Assembly (NCBI GenBank): GCA_047967505.1
Contig: CM106541.1
Source of the DNA: Dipteris shenzhenensis
Lineage: Eukaryota; Polypodiophyta; Polypodiopsida; Gleicheniales
Length of the DNA: 64,000 nucleotides
Reading direction: 5' to 3' (one strand)
Part shown: positions 31,979-42,248 of the stretch, one piece after another
How the letters are laid out: each line of letters begins with the position of its first letter
Position numbering within the stretch: the first letter of the stretch is position 1
Notes under the pieces: model-generated
Seen by the model: the letters and a program-made list of their open reading frames with translations, nothing else
What the model was told of the DNA's origin: nothing
The model's database searches: none
Translations under genes and position numbers: made by a program

Positions 31979-32653
31979 TGTTAGATATGCTCAATGCCCC
32001 ACCCTCCTGGTAACCACCAGTGGTCCAAGGTGCTCAAGTTGTAAGGCCCCCATATGAGGAGAAGCCATGTGTGAGTCCAAGACATTGGATGGATCTTGAC
32101 TTGGATCCTGACTTGCATGTCAAATGAGGTCTATCAATGAGACTGTTGATGGTAGAAAGGTGATTGTGTGGGAGCCCCTTATTCTTGCTGGGGCTTGGGG
32201 GCCACCTGGCCCCCCACTGGGGGGTCTCAGGGAGGCTTGTGGCCCACTTGGTGGGGGTTTGGGGGCAAGAGCCCCCGAGGCGATGGTATATGGAATATTC
32301 CCTGAATATTCCATGGATGACTAGTCGGTTCCACTGACTAGGTTGAGTGGTCAACTCCACCAACTAAGTTCACTAGTCGGTTCCACCGACTACGTTGATC
32401 CGACTACCCCCCTCATAGCTATAAAGAGGTGACCTCACCAATCCATTGTACTAGATCAGATCTTCCAACTAGTAGCTCTTCACCTAGTATCTATTTAGAT
32501 CGCCATCTAAGCTCCATTGTGGGAGCGCACAGGTGGATGGAGCCATCATCTGTACTACATTAGTATTGAAGGAAAAGTTTCTTCCTCTCCAGTTTGATGT
32601 GTGCTCTCTATTCTTTGTTCAGTTTTTGTTTTGCTACGCCGTGTAATTTAACA
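31979..32653 (+). repeat. 3' LTR of C3 (675 bp)
   Basis: It starts TGTTAGATATGCTCAATG after the purine tract and ends GTGTAATTTAACA. It contains an internal G/C-rich inverted segment near 32185-32280 (CCACCTGGCCCCCCACTGGGG). Confidence 0.92.
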
Positions 32654-32956
32654 AAAGACAGTGAAGAAGGAGTTCAGGGAGAATCAACATACATTTGTAC
32701 TCACTATAGGGTAGTAAGGATATGCCTTGAGATCATATGTCCTCAACACCTCAAGAATGTTGGTAGACTAGGCAACGAGGGATGCGTGGTAAGTATATGT
32801 TTATCTTCTACTGAATATCTTATATGTTTGTATTGCATTGCTTCATGATTTGCCATTCTCAACTTTAGCACTATTTTCCCACTTTGTAGACCTTTTTTGT
32901 AAGATTATAACATGACTTTGTACACCTCTTTTGTAACATTTAATCATGATTCTAAT
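32654..32956. other. Flank of C3, exon-like but unassigned
   Basis: Reading from 32655 there is an open stretch of about 45 codons ending at a GTAAGT-type donor (about 32789). It could be an exon remnant of a gene that C3 entered. No domain is recognised. Confidence 0.25.
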
Positions 32957-33029
32957 GAAAAACAAAATTGTGGGGCAGGACGAGACTGAAACAAGCCCCA
33001 TCCTGCTTCCCCACAATTTTGTTTTTCAC
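32957..33029. repeat. Near-perfect hairpin (about 25-bp arms)
   Basis: GAAAAACAAAATTGTGGGG at 32957 faces CCCCACAATTTTGTTTTTC ending at 33029, and AGGA/TCCT continues the pairing, leaving a loop of about 20 bases. It is followed by a region with repeated CGATAC/GTATCG-type motifs up to 33260. It may be a small foldback element. Confidence 0.75.
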
Positions 33030-33348
33030 TTCTATAAAATGTCGATACATATCGACACCTATACCGACACTGCAGTGTCGATATATACCAAATTTCATAC
33101 CAATGCCCATATCGGCATTAACTATCATAAATTATCGATGCCCATACTGGCACCCGCACCGATGATTTCTTTGCGATGTATACACCGATGCATGTTTTGA
33201 CACTTTTCGCCTATTTTATATAAAAAAATCTTTGTATTTTGCATCGGTATCGGTGTCGAAAAGCAACTCATGTCTTGTAGTACACTAAGGATGATATAAT
33301 CTTTAAGTGACAAGTTCAAGGAGTTGCAAGAAAATTATTAAGTTGACC

Positions 33349-33352
<4 letters not shown>

Positions 33353-33391
<39 letters not shown>
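33353..33391. repeat. (GA)n microsatellite
   Basis: About 19 units. Confidence 0.97.
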
Positions 33392-33393
<2 letters not shown>

Positions 33394-33462
33394 ATACATA
33401 TATTGGAGTGAAATAATATCTATATATTACAATATATATAAACTAAGCTAGAAGTTAGGTAT

Positions 33463-33749
33463 TGTTGGGATATATCAAGGTGTATGCCTCAGGCACACCT
33501 TGGTTTCTATGTGTGAGTGCTAGAGGCACAGTTAGGTGCCCATAAGCACAGTTAGGTGGTGGTAAGCCACATAGGATGATTGAGAGAATCTAGGAGTAGA
33601 TTGAGGAGATGTTTGTGTAGCTCTGAAGTCATCAGTGATGTCAGTGAGCATGTAAGAGGTGCCTACATAAGGACCTCACTCTTCTTCATTATATATGTAA
33701 GTATTCTGAGTTTGTGTTCACTCTCTTCTTTCCTTTTAGTTTACCAACA
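33463..33749 (+). repeat. 5' LTR of the zinc-knuckle element
   Basis: It begins TGTTGGGATATATCAAGG and ends GTTTACCAACA. Confidence 0.93.
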
Positions 33750-33762
33750 TGGTATCAGAGCC
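33750..33762 (+). other. Primer binding site of the zinc-knuckle element
   Basis: TGGTATCAGAGCC directly follows the LTR terminus, an exact initiator-Met type site. Confidence 0.93.
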
Positions 33763-34604
33763 CTTTGGTCCCCCTTGATCCCATTTCTGCCACATCATCA
33801 TCTTCTTCTCCATCTTCTTCTTCACCATCTCTTCCCCTTCTTCCCAAATCTTGCTTAAGCCTGTTCTCCTCTGTTTCTCTGCCATTCTCCAAGCCCTTCC
33901 TGTTGGAGATATATCTCGAAGGGGCAAACCCTTGGCTGCAAGGAATTAACATATCATCGCTGCTCCTCGATGACATTGCACGAAAATCGGTGACTCTCTT
34001 TCTTGCATTTTCTCTGAGACTGCTCCATGCTTCTCTAATTCCTTTCAGAGGGAGCTTCTCCATCCTTGAGCTATCCTGTGCTGAAATTTGAGCAGCAATG
34101 GCTGCATATTCAAGCTGAAAACAGAAAAAAACCAATCGAAAATGAAGAGGCAAGCTATGGTGCTCTGACGTGGATTTGCACCCCTTCTCCTCAATGGACC
34201 CTTTGTGGTATATAAGCTTTCTTTTGCCTTAGAAACCCCCTTTTTCTTTGCTTTGGAGAGTGAGAAACAAGCCCTCCAAGTTCAGTCCTTTGTTTTTGAC
34301 AGTTTTGACAAAGTTTTGAAAGTGATGCTACATAAGATGCTACTTTAGCATTTCTGAGTTTTTGAAGTTTTGAATAGCATCAGTACAATTGTGGCTTCAG
34401 CTTTGCTTTGAGTTGCTATACCTGGTTTTGACTGGAAAGCTTTCATTTAGCCACCTCTGTGAAGCATGTAAGTGAAAGCATCATTGATTGAAATTTGGTC
34501 ACAAGTCTTTGCTACATTAAATGCTTATATTTTGAAGCTTTTCAGTTGTTATTCTAGCCTTATAAGAGAGAAGACACTGCCCAATTCTTGGGTTAGACCC
34601 TCTC

Positions 34605-34901
34605 ATGGCTTGCCTATGCAAAATATGTGAAAGGCCAAATCATAAAGCAATTTCTTGTTATGCTACAAAGGAAGAGAATGCCAACATGGCTTCCTTGTTG
34701 AAGATTGCCAAGATAATGGTTGCCAAAAAGGAAGCAACTTCAAAGACAAAAAATGCCAATCTACTTTTAGTTGATGTGCCTCCACAAGATGAGGCATCCT
34801 TTGAAGATTATGCTTTTCAAATCATCTCTATGTATGCTCCAGATCTCTCTTTTTATGTTGAGTCAAGGTACTCAACCTGGATAGTCCTCCAAAATGAATG
34901 A
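34605..34901 (+). CDS. Zinc-knuckle (Gag-like) protein, 98 residues
   Basis: The frame runs from ATG 34605 to TGA 34899-34901. Residues 4-17 (CKICERPNHKAISC) fit CX2CX4HX4C exactly, the nucleic-acid-binding knuckle of Gag nucleocapsids. A Lys-rich middle (residues 36-52) and an acidic C-terminal part (VPPQDEASFEDYAFQI) follow. Normal Gag capsid sequence is missing upstream, although 33750-34600 may hold decayed parts. The knuckle is undamaged, unlike those of C1 and the LINE. Binding of the element's own RNA is a reasonable but untested guess. Confidence 0.55.
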   Translation: MACLCKICERPNHKAISCYATKEENANMASLLKIAKIMVAKKEATSKTKNANLLLVDVPPQDEASFEDYAFQIISMYAPDLSFYVESRYSTWIVLQNE

Positions 34902-35202
34902 AATAAACTATTGTGTTTTGTGTGTTTTGTAAACACCTCTGGTCACCTTATGATGTAGGCCATGTGTATGTCTTTTTTTGCTCCACGGTACCTCCTGCAG
35001 ACATTGTGTGCATGTACATGCAGGGGAGATAACCATTGGAAGGTCTTTTTGTATCCCTTTTGTTTACCTTACACCCATGGGAACCCTTGCTAGCTTGAGA
35101 TCCTAGCCATTGATAGATCCATGACCACCATGAGATGGCATGAGACACCTTGTGCTAGCTGTATCCTTGACATAGCCTGAGGCATTCCCTTGAGGGGGGG
35201 TT

Positions 35203-35488
35203 TGTTGGGATATATCAAGGTGTATGCCTCAGGCACACCTTGGTTTCTATGTGTGAGTGCTAGAGGCATAGTTAGGTGCCCATAAGCACAGTTAGGTGGT
35301 GGTAGGACACATAGGATGATTGAAGAATCTAGGAGCAGATTGAGGAGATGATTGTGGAGCTCTGAAGTAATTAGTGATGTCAGTGAGCATGTAAGATGTG
35401 CCTATATAAGGACCTCACTCTTCTTCATTATATATGTAAGTATTCTGAGTTTGTGTTCACTCTCTTATTTCCTTTCAGTTTACCAACA
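35203..35488 (+). repeat. 3' LTR of the zinc-knuckle element
   Basis: It is colinear with 33463-33749 with about a dozen differences. Confidence 0.93.
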
Positions 35489-35734
35489 AGTATGTGCTCA
35501 AATTACAAAATTAAGAACGTTAAACAAGATATTTAATCATAAAGTGTCAAGTTGATTGAGCCACAAGGAAACTGCAAGTTTACACAGTATATCCTTTCAC
35601 TTGTGCACTCCTTCATGAAATATAAAAAGGTGATCAATGCATAGTTTTCATGATTGAACCAATCCTACCACAACATCCAACCCAATGATTTTACTTGGGT
35701 AGCTTTAGTATAATCTATCATACTAGGCCACAAT

Positions 35735-36057
35735 TGTTAGAACAAATTGATGAAGGTATACCTATGGTTGTGTGTGTGTGCTTGTGTGTCCATGTGTGTG
35801 ACCACCTGTGTGGTGAGTGTGCATGTAGTACGTGTGATTGATGATGTGTTAGTCAGTAGGTGTGAGTGTGGAAGGTTCTAGTGGATGATTGAGAGATTCA
35901 TGATGAGATCAGTGGAGTGATTTGTGGATTTGGGATGCTCTCTCTTGAGCTCACATACAATGTATCACTGGCCTATATATTGGTACTTCCTCTCATGAAT
36001 AAGATGCACTTTCTCCTTCATTTTTGATTTCATCATGTCTTCCTTTGAGTTACTTCA
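35735..36057 (+). repeat. 5' LTR of L2 (323 bp)
   Basis: TG...CA ends, with a (TG)n run near 35770-35810. Confidence 0.93.
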
Positions 36058-36059
36058 TT

Positions 36060-36072
36060 TGGTATCAGAGCC
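36060..36072 (+). other. L2 primer binding site
   Basis: TGGTATCAGAGCC two bases after the LTR end. Confidence 0.92.
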
Positions 36073-37431
36073 ATCATGTCCTCCTTGAGCTCCTAGCCTT
36101 CATTTTTTGCCACGTGTCATCACCTCCTTCATCTTCTCCATCTTCTTCCATATATTTCCTCCCTTCTCTCAAAAACTTGCAAAGCTTGGTTCTCCTACCA
36201 CATGTGACCATTTTAGGAATGCTTTCAGCAGTAGAATCCTCTAGTAGGGGCAAACCTATAGCAACAAGCATTTAGATAGACATGAGCTACATATGCCATG
36301 CCGCCACTATTTCTATATGTCGATCAATCGCGCAATTCCAGAGATAGAAAAGACACTTCTTTAATTCCTTTCAGCCATAGTTAGTCGATGGTATGAGACG
36401 TCTTGGGTACAAGTCTAAGACCATTTGGTCCACTGACCAAGGAGAATTCTGCAAAAAGACAGTCGCTCTTCATCAACGTTTCCTGAACAAAATGGCACAC
36501 CATTTTGCTCATGCTTCATACTGGAAACTTTCCTCAATAAGATCTTTCATTGTGCCATAAATTCCCCTCTATTGCTACTTAGGACAGGTCAAATTGGATC
36601 CTCCAATTTCTATTTGCTCAATTTGGGGATAACTCAGAAATCTTAGTCAAAGCTTGACTTTTCCAGAATTTTGTCATTTTAGAAATTTTCTTCCATATGT
36701 GTTTCAATTGCTTGAAGTAATAGCTCTTGAATTGACTAAGTATTGACTTCAATATGGACCGTGGAACTATCATGGTATTTTTCATATTGAAGTGGTTTAT
36801 AGTCAAAGATTTGACTATCTTTATGAAAACTATACTTTGCATGATGAATGCTTGCTTCAACAAAGATAAAGCATGTATATGGATGTTGGCTATGTATGAG
36901 CTTCAATGTATAAGAGTAGACATTGCCCTTGTTCTTCTGACAAGTGGTAAGACCCTCTCCATCTTCAATCTATTTGAAGGCATATGGGATGCAAGAAAGA
37001 TCAAAGAGCAAAGGAGTTACAAGATTGGCTACACCAAGAGCCTCTCCAATGACAATGAACTTCACACTATGGTAGCTTGGAAGAGAAGAAGAAAAAGGAA
37101 AAGACATGCCACCAAAGGGGGGTATTTCCCCACATCTTCAATTTAGACTCTTTGTGTGTGTGGTCAATAAGTGTTCTCGGCCTTGGGAAGTCCCCTTGAA
37201 AAGATTGTATTGGGTTTTGCAAGGGTTACTAGTCATTTTGTAAAGAAACCTCCAAGAGAGATTGTAAACCAGGGACCAAAATTGGAGTGAGATCATGTTG
37301 GAGCTAGGGTGTCCAAATGAGTCTACTGCCAATGCAACTTAGAGTGAGTCTAGGTCAGGATCATGTGGGTTGCCACCAAAGGTGGGCAAGCCATGAAGTT
37401 TCCCATAGACTACTGCTAGGGGTCAAGGTCA
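36073..37431 (+). other. L2 internal region with one open frame, function unknown
   Basis: About 1.36 kb lie between the primer site and the DNA transposon. The longest frame (36754-37146, 130 codons) ends in a basic cluster (KRRRKRKRHATKGG) and has no recognised domain. A Lys/Arg-rich end could bind nucleic acid. Another stretch near 36440-36520 (TDQGEFCKKTVALHQ) looks like a decayed pol-type fragment, possibly integrase, but is too short to be sure. No protease or RT is seen. Confidence 0.4.
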
Positions 37432-37652
37432 CATTAAGGGAGAATTGGGGTCTCAAAAGGGCCTCATAAGGAATGGATTAAGAAATGGATTAGTTCTAAT
37501 GAAAGGGCCAAGGTAGGTCCCAAAAAGTCCTACCCCCCCCCCTCACCTAGGTGGGTTAAGCCCACAAGTGACCCCACCTCTTACACCTCTTACACAACTC
37601 TTACTCCTAGGTGGGAACCAAAAAATTTTAAATTCAAAACTTGAATTTTGAA

Positions 37653-37868
37653 TTCCCTCCCTCCTTCTCTCTCCTCCCTCCCTCCCTCCCCCTCCTCCCT
37701 CCCCTCCCTCACTCCCCCTCCTCACTCCCTCCTCCTCCCCCTCCCTCCCTCCCTCCTCCCCCTCCCCTCACCTCCCCTCCCCCTCCTCCCCCTTCCTCCT
37801 CCTCCTCCCCCTCCCTCCCTCCCTCCTCCATGCCTGCTCCTTTTGCCCTACCCCTCCCTCCCTCCTCC
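37653..37868. repeat. CCCTCC-rich pyrimidine tract
   Basis: About 215 bases of C and T (CTCCCTCC units) lie near the left end of the TIR transposon, with TCCATGCCTGCTCCT occurring twice at its end. Frames on both strands are composition artefacts. Confidence 0.92.
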
Positions 37869-38099
37869 ATGCCTGCTCCTCCTACCCTCCCCAGTTGAAG
37901 GCTGAATATGCAAGCACACATAGTCTAGGATTGAGGGGAGCTTCCAAAATCCATAGTCTTCGTTCGCAAGGAAAGAAGCATCTCAACATTTGGGTAGAAG
38001 GATCCTTGTATCCTTTAGATCCTGCCAACCAAAAGAGCCCTCCTTTCCATACAATGCATGAGCTAGTTTGGTCTTTTGGAAATGGACATGGAGGGTTGC

Positions 38100-39499
38100 T
38101 TGGTTATTGCAATCGGTTAAACAATGCTTAGTCAATGGCTATGCAACAAAGCGAGATATGCAAAGCCCAAGTAGAGATGCTAGCACATTTAGGAAATAGT
38201 ACCAATGTTGCAATGCATAAGTCTATGTAGGATATTCAAAGGGAGAACCAGGATCTTCATGATAAAGCCAAAGCATTGGGCTTAGAGCGAAATGCATTGG
38301 ACTTGGAGCGACATAAATTAGAAGAGTCACTCTGTAAGCTAGCTGAGTCCAAAGAAGGCTTAGAAAGATCTATATACAATAAAGTACGATGAGCTGTAGA
38401 GAAGGAATGAGAGAAGCCAGAAGAACGAGTGCAAAAGATGAAAGAAACACCTTTGGGATTGAAGGAGAGGAAAAGAAGGTACTTACATAACATGGATGCA
38501 TTGGCACCCACTAGAAAGAGGAGAGTCCACGCTACAAGGTTGGTTATCAAATGTTCCAATGAGATTACACTCTTTTGTGCTACACTGTTTGTGACTAAGT
38601 TTTTATTGTGTTCTTCTTTAGGAACTTTATGGAAGATGTGATGGGAAGAACGGACGGGGATGATATTGATTGTTCATATGCTCTAGCTAGTTTATTGAAG
38701 TCAAACAATGTCATTGGGATACTAAGGGACCCAAGACACAAGCACCTACATGTGTAAGTTGCTGAGGAGGTGATGAAGGACTTCAAGGATATTGTGGATG
38801 CAAAGGAGATGCTTGCAGCTTGTGATACTGCCGGTGTAAGTCATGAAGCTCACACATCTGTTTTCAAAATTTTCAAGTCTGCTATTTTGGGAAAGTATAA
38901 GATGTCTACAGTGCCCCTACCCACACCTTGGTCTGTGAGACATCCACGGTGAGAAACAAACCAATGTGCAACAGAAATGCTTAGAGGGTACCATTGCGTA
39001 AGGGGCTTAATGACTTGGAAGAATAAAAAGAAATATGGCTTGCAAACCTTTGAGATGAATTCTTTCAACAATGTCTACTTACATGTTGAGAAACTGCAAC
39101 AAGCAATGGTCAAATTCTATGGCATGAGAGAAGATGGTAAGAGGAAATCCATTATAGCATTGCACTTTACTTAGTTCATTTCTTATATCATGTTTATCCC
39201 AATGATTTTTCTCTTTTGCTGTACAGATTGCAATGGAAAGCTCATATTTGTCATCAAAATGGATGAAGCTCAATTGGTGAAAGAACACAAGTTAGAGAGA
39301 GTCAGCATCTACATTATGAAATAAAGCCTTAGCCTTTGTTCAAGGGGACGAAGAAGTAGAGCAAGATTTCTCAATGCAATCAACGAAAGATATATGGTGG
39401 CTTGTAGCATTTGCGACTCCAAAAGAGTGCCATGAGACATTGAAGTGGGTTCTAGATAGAATAGGAATCCTATCGATGATTTGAAGACAAGAGGAAGGG
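38100..39499 (+). pseudogene. TIR transposon gene 1, upstream exons (coiled coil)
   Basis: Plus-strand coding can be followed in pieces. A Leu/Glu/Lys-rich coiled coil (about 38130-38400, with ERNALDLERHKLEESLCKLAES) leads to a basic end (KERKRRYLHNMDALAPTRKR). A putative intron ends TTCTTCTTTAG at about 38622, then NFMEDVMGRTDGDDIDCSYA and LRDPRHKHLHV. More pieces follow: EVMKDFKDIVDAKEMLAACDT, WKNKKKYGLQTFEMNSFNN, and after an intron acceptor at about 39228 a short exon, then MQSTKDIWWLVAFATPKECH. Several stops occur (TAG, TGA). It leads into the transposase-like segment at 39500. Confidence 0.45.
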
Positions 39500-39855
39500 C
39501 AAACATTGACAGTCGATGGCCATGGAACCTTTCAAGTTGAATGGCATCTTGCTGGTGATTTGAAAACCCTCAAGTGCTTGCATGGTTGTGATACAAGGGC
39601 AAATGCAATGAACACATGCCTTTATTGCATGTGTTCACAACATAAGCAAAAGGTTAGCTTACAATGGGAGAATGGCATTCTATCTTGCAACCAAACGCAA
39701 GCTCCGAATCATGATAAGAAGGATCCAAAGTGGGATCCCATCTTGCCCATAACACTTGAGAGAGTACACATATGTACTTTACACGCAGAACTGCACATAC
39801 TTGATAAGTTTTTATATAAGGAATTTCACCATTGCGTAGAAGGGAAAAGTGTCCG
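39500..39855 (+). pseudogene. TIR transposon gene 1, transposase-like core, interrupted
   Basis: The open frame reads TVDGHGTFQVEWHLAGDLKT, then LKCLHGCDTRANAMNTCLYC and later PILPITLERVHICTLHAELH. An Asp in AGDLK followed by CLYC (CxxC) and then CTLH (CxxH) fits the pattern around the second catalytic Asp in many RNase-H-fold DDE transposases. The family is not identified. The frame is broken at about 39820-39860 by a foldback element, and no continuation is recognisable past it. That would leave the third acidic residue missing. Confidence 0.5.
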
Positions 39856-40064
39856 GCACGTCGCTAGAAATTCCAGAATACCCAAATTCACACCGTGGTG
39901 GGTTTTGGGCATTCTGGACTTTCTAGCGACATGTGGGAAAAGTGTCCGGCACGTCGCTAGAAATTCCAAAATGCCCAAATTCACACCGTGGTGGGTTTTG
40001 GGCATTCTGGACTTTCTAGCAATGTGTCGAACACTTTTCCCTTCTAGGCGACTGTGAAATTCCT
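39820..40064. mobile_element. Foldback MITE with two tandem hairpins
   Basis: The outer inverted repeat starts AGGAATTTCAC and includes TAGAAGGGAAAAGTGT on the left (39837-39852) with its exact reverse complement at 40031-40046. Inside are two near-identical hairpins (about 39855-39930 and 39945-40015). In each, GTCGCTAGAAATTCC...CCCAAA faces TTTGGGCATTCTGGACTTTCTAGC around a CACCGTGGTG loop. The element lies within the transposase-like frame. Read-through of the first part adds repeated residues (GKSVRHVARNS) to that frame, which is not a real domain. Confidence 0.88.
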
Positions 40065-40304
40065 TTAGGATTTGATAGAAATGAACTCTTGGTACCTAGA
40101 ATTGGTGAAAATGATACTAAATTGGCTAGAAATTTATTAAATTAACACAATTAAAATGATGGAGAAAATATATCATCAATGATTTAAACAAAATACAATG
40201 GAATTCATGATGAGCAATGATAACTTAAAACAAATAATAAAGACGTGTAGTCATCTATCCATTGAAATATCCATTTAAATATATGTTTATATATACAAAA
40301 GGCC
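40065..40304. other. AT-rich spacer
   Basis: No gene is visible between the foldback element and the minus-strand gene that ends at 40305. Confidence 0.4.
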
Positions 40305-41794
40305 TCACAGGCTATCTTTCTTCTTGGCTAGTTTGAGTACATCGAGAATAGGGGTCTTTGAATCCCCTAGTGGATTCCTAGATATAAGTCTAGCCGCAAT
40401 AACACTAACATCCCCCTCTCTTGCTACCAAAGACATAGCCATTGCCGTCAATGCCCTGCCATGAATGTTCGATCGAAAGGCATTGATAGTAGCTAGGCAG
40501 TGTACCAAAATGACTTTTTTGGCATTCCGAGTAATTTTGGAGTATCCGATAGTGTGCGACAATGCCTTGCACTTCAGCAGCTCCGAAGGTTCTCGAGGAG
40601 AAAATTTTTCGTGAAAGACCACGATATGCTATGCGACTTTGCCAAGGTAATGGACCAAAGAATGATCTCGCCCAAATGTGTTGCAAACATTACCCCATCG
40701 AGATGAGAATTCATCAAGCTCGAACGCATCCTGCAACAATTCAACAAACATTAGAAGACCGACAAAACAAATTATACTAAAAGAACATCAAAATAAAAAA
40801 TATTGTTCGAACTTACCACTACAGCGTCATCGTCTTCTATCCCTTCCTCATTTGCAATGTTGATGGAACCAGGTGTTGTGTGATGTTCCATTTGGGAGGT
40901 GGATGCTTTCTCCTGACCTGTGTTGGAGGTGGAAGCTTCTGCATGAGAGGATTGTGCATCATATATGGACATGTCTGCATCCCTCATTGAAACCAGCGTC
41001 GTCAAGATAAAGTCTTCCATTGTCTAGTCTTTGGCACCTAAGACCTCAGAATCTTTGACACTTGTGTCAACATTGAACCCCGATAGGACTCCGAGTGCCT
41101 CATCCTTTCGTAGACCAAAAAGAATCTCTATGTCATGGAGGAATACGTACTCTTCTCCATCGATGATGAAGGGGGACAATGACCATAATTCTGAGTCTGG
41201 GTCAACAGTCTCCGATGCAGATTCTTGCTCTACTGGGGGCTCTTGAAGTAGGCTTAATGCTTGAGCTGCTTCCATCTCCTCTATTGGATCGTCAAGACTC
41301 TCTTCCATGTAGATGTCCGAGTCGACCAGATTAGCAGTTCTAATAGAGGGGGTGCTAGACGATGAGGCTTCTTCCTCTAAATTTCCTTCTTAGAGAAGGA
41401 AGATGAATGTCATCTCCCATGAAAGGAATTTGGTGCTTGTATTTCATGTGATTCCTGCATCTAGGATGTCTTGAACTTCGACTATCCTAAACCCTTCGTC
41501 TATTAGGTTGTCACAAAAGCGGGCCAAGCGCTTTACAAACTTGGGTTCCTCTACGAACAGATACTTTATGTAATCTATGGGAACCCATCTCTTTGAAGTG
41601 TGGTCAAGTGTATAGGCAAAATTTGAGAAATTATCTTGCATGTAAAGAATGAGATCTAAGAAGTCATCCTTGGCTCGCATATATGTGCCGTGGACATCTA
41701 AAGTCCTATCAAACACTAAAAATAGCTCTTCCTCACAATCTGCAAATGCAGTTTGTGAGATGAAGTCATGGAACAAAGTTCTAGCTGAATCCAT
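40305..41794 (-). pseudogene. TIR transposon gene 2, spliced, unknown function
   Basis: Minus strand. Exon 1 starts at ATG 41794 (MDSARTLFHDFISQTAFADC ... DILDAGIT, to 41444). A CATAAAAAC sequence near 41850 could be its TATA box. Then comes an acidic Ser/Glu-rich part (MEESLDDPIEEMEAAQAL ... WSLSPFIIDGEEYVFLHDIE, 41308-40817). A GT-AG intron of 86 bp (40731-40816, donor GTAAGT) keeps phase. The last exon reads DAFELDEFSSRWGNVCNTFG ... VILVHCLATINAF ... VLKLAKKKDSL, ending at 40305. In-frame TAG codons near 41024 and 40625 and a break near 41400 mark decay. No known domain is recognised. Its place suggests a DNA-binding accessory protein. Confidence 0.5.
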
Positions 41795-42248
41795 GGCAAA
41801 TAGCAGTTGATGGAGGGAGTAACTTCTGAGGATGGGAGTTTTTATGGCTCTCTAAATGTGAAAGTGAGAATGTGATGTAAAAAGGGCTCTTACCCCTTAA
41901 TCTATATCAAAACCCTAAAAATTAAAATTAATCATAAAATCCCCAAATTTTTTGAAAAGCATTTACCATGAACTGAAACGAGAAAACATTAAAAGAAATA
42001 ACATTTTAATTTAATTGTCCATCATCTTTTGAAGCAATAACTAGGATTTGACAGATAAAAAATTAAATGCTGCACTAGTCAAACACATTGTTAGCAATCT
42101 TCAAAGTTACAGGAGGAATGAAATTGGCACTATGCATGCACTTCTCCACACGGCGGCTGATCTTACCACCATTTAAGGTAAAGTAGAAGGACTCTGACAT
42201 GCCATCCTCCATGACCAATAAGTGTTCTCACACATCCCTTAGAGTCCA

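Larger units (their letters stand above)
28317..32653 (+). mobile_element. Ty1/copia element C3, 5' LTR truncated
   Basis: A 371-bp 5' LTR remnant, a primer site, gag-pol and a full 675-bp 3' LTR are present. The 5' LTR lacks about 300 bp at its outer end and joins LINE sequence directly at 28316, so no target-site duplication can be checked. The family is distinct from C1 and C4. The coding part has an in-frame deletion that removes the protease and a 470-bp internal inversion. Confidence 0.88.
33463..35488 (+). mobile_element. Small LTR element coding a zinc-knuckle protein (TR-GAG-like, 2026 bp)
   Basis: LTRs of 287 and 286 bp (33463-33749 and 35203-35488) flank 1453 bp. The 5-bp duplication is GGTAT (33458-33462) against AGTAT (35489-35493), one transition apart. 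The primer site is TGGTATCAGAGCC, and GAGGGGGGG lies near the 3' LTR. The only notable frame is 34605-34901, which carries a retroviral-type knuckle. No protease, integrase or RT is present. Plant elements with LTRs and only a Gag-like gene are known as TR-GAG; assignment to that class is my inference. It sits in DNA related to the unfilled locus at 14520-14645. Confidence 0.9.
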
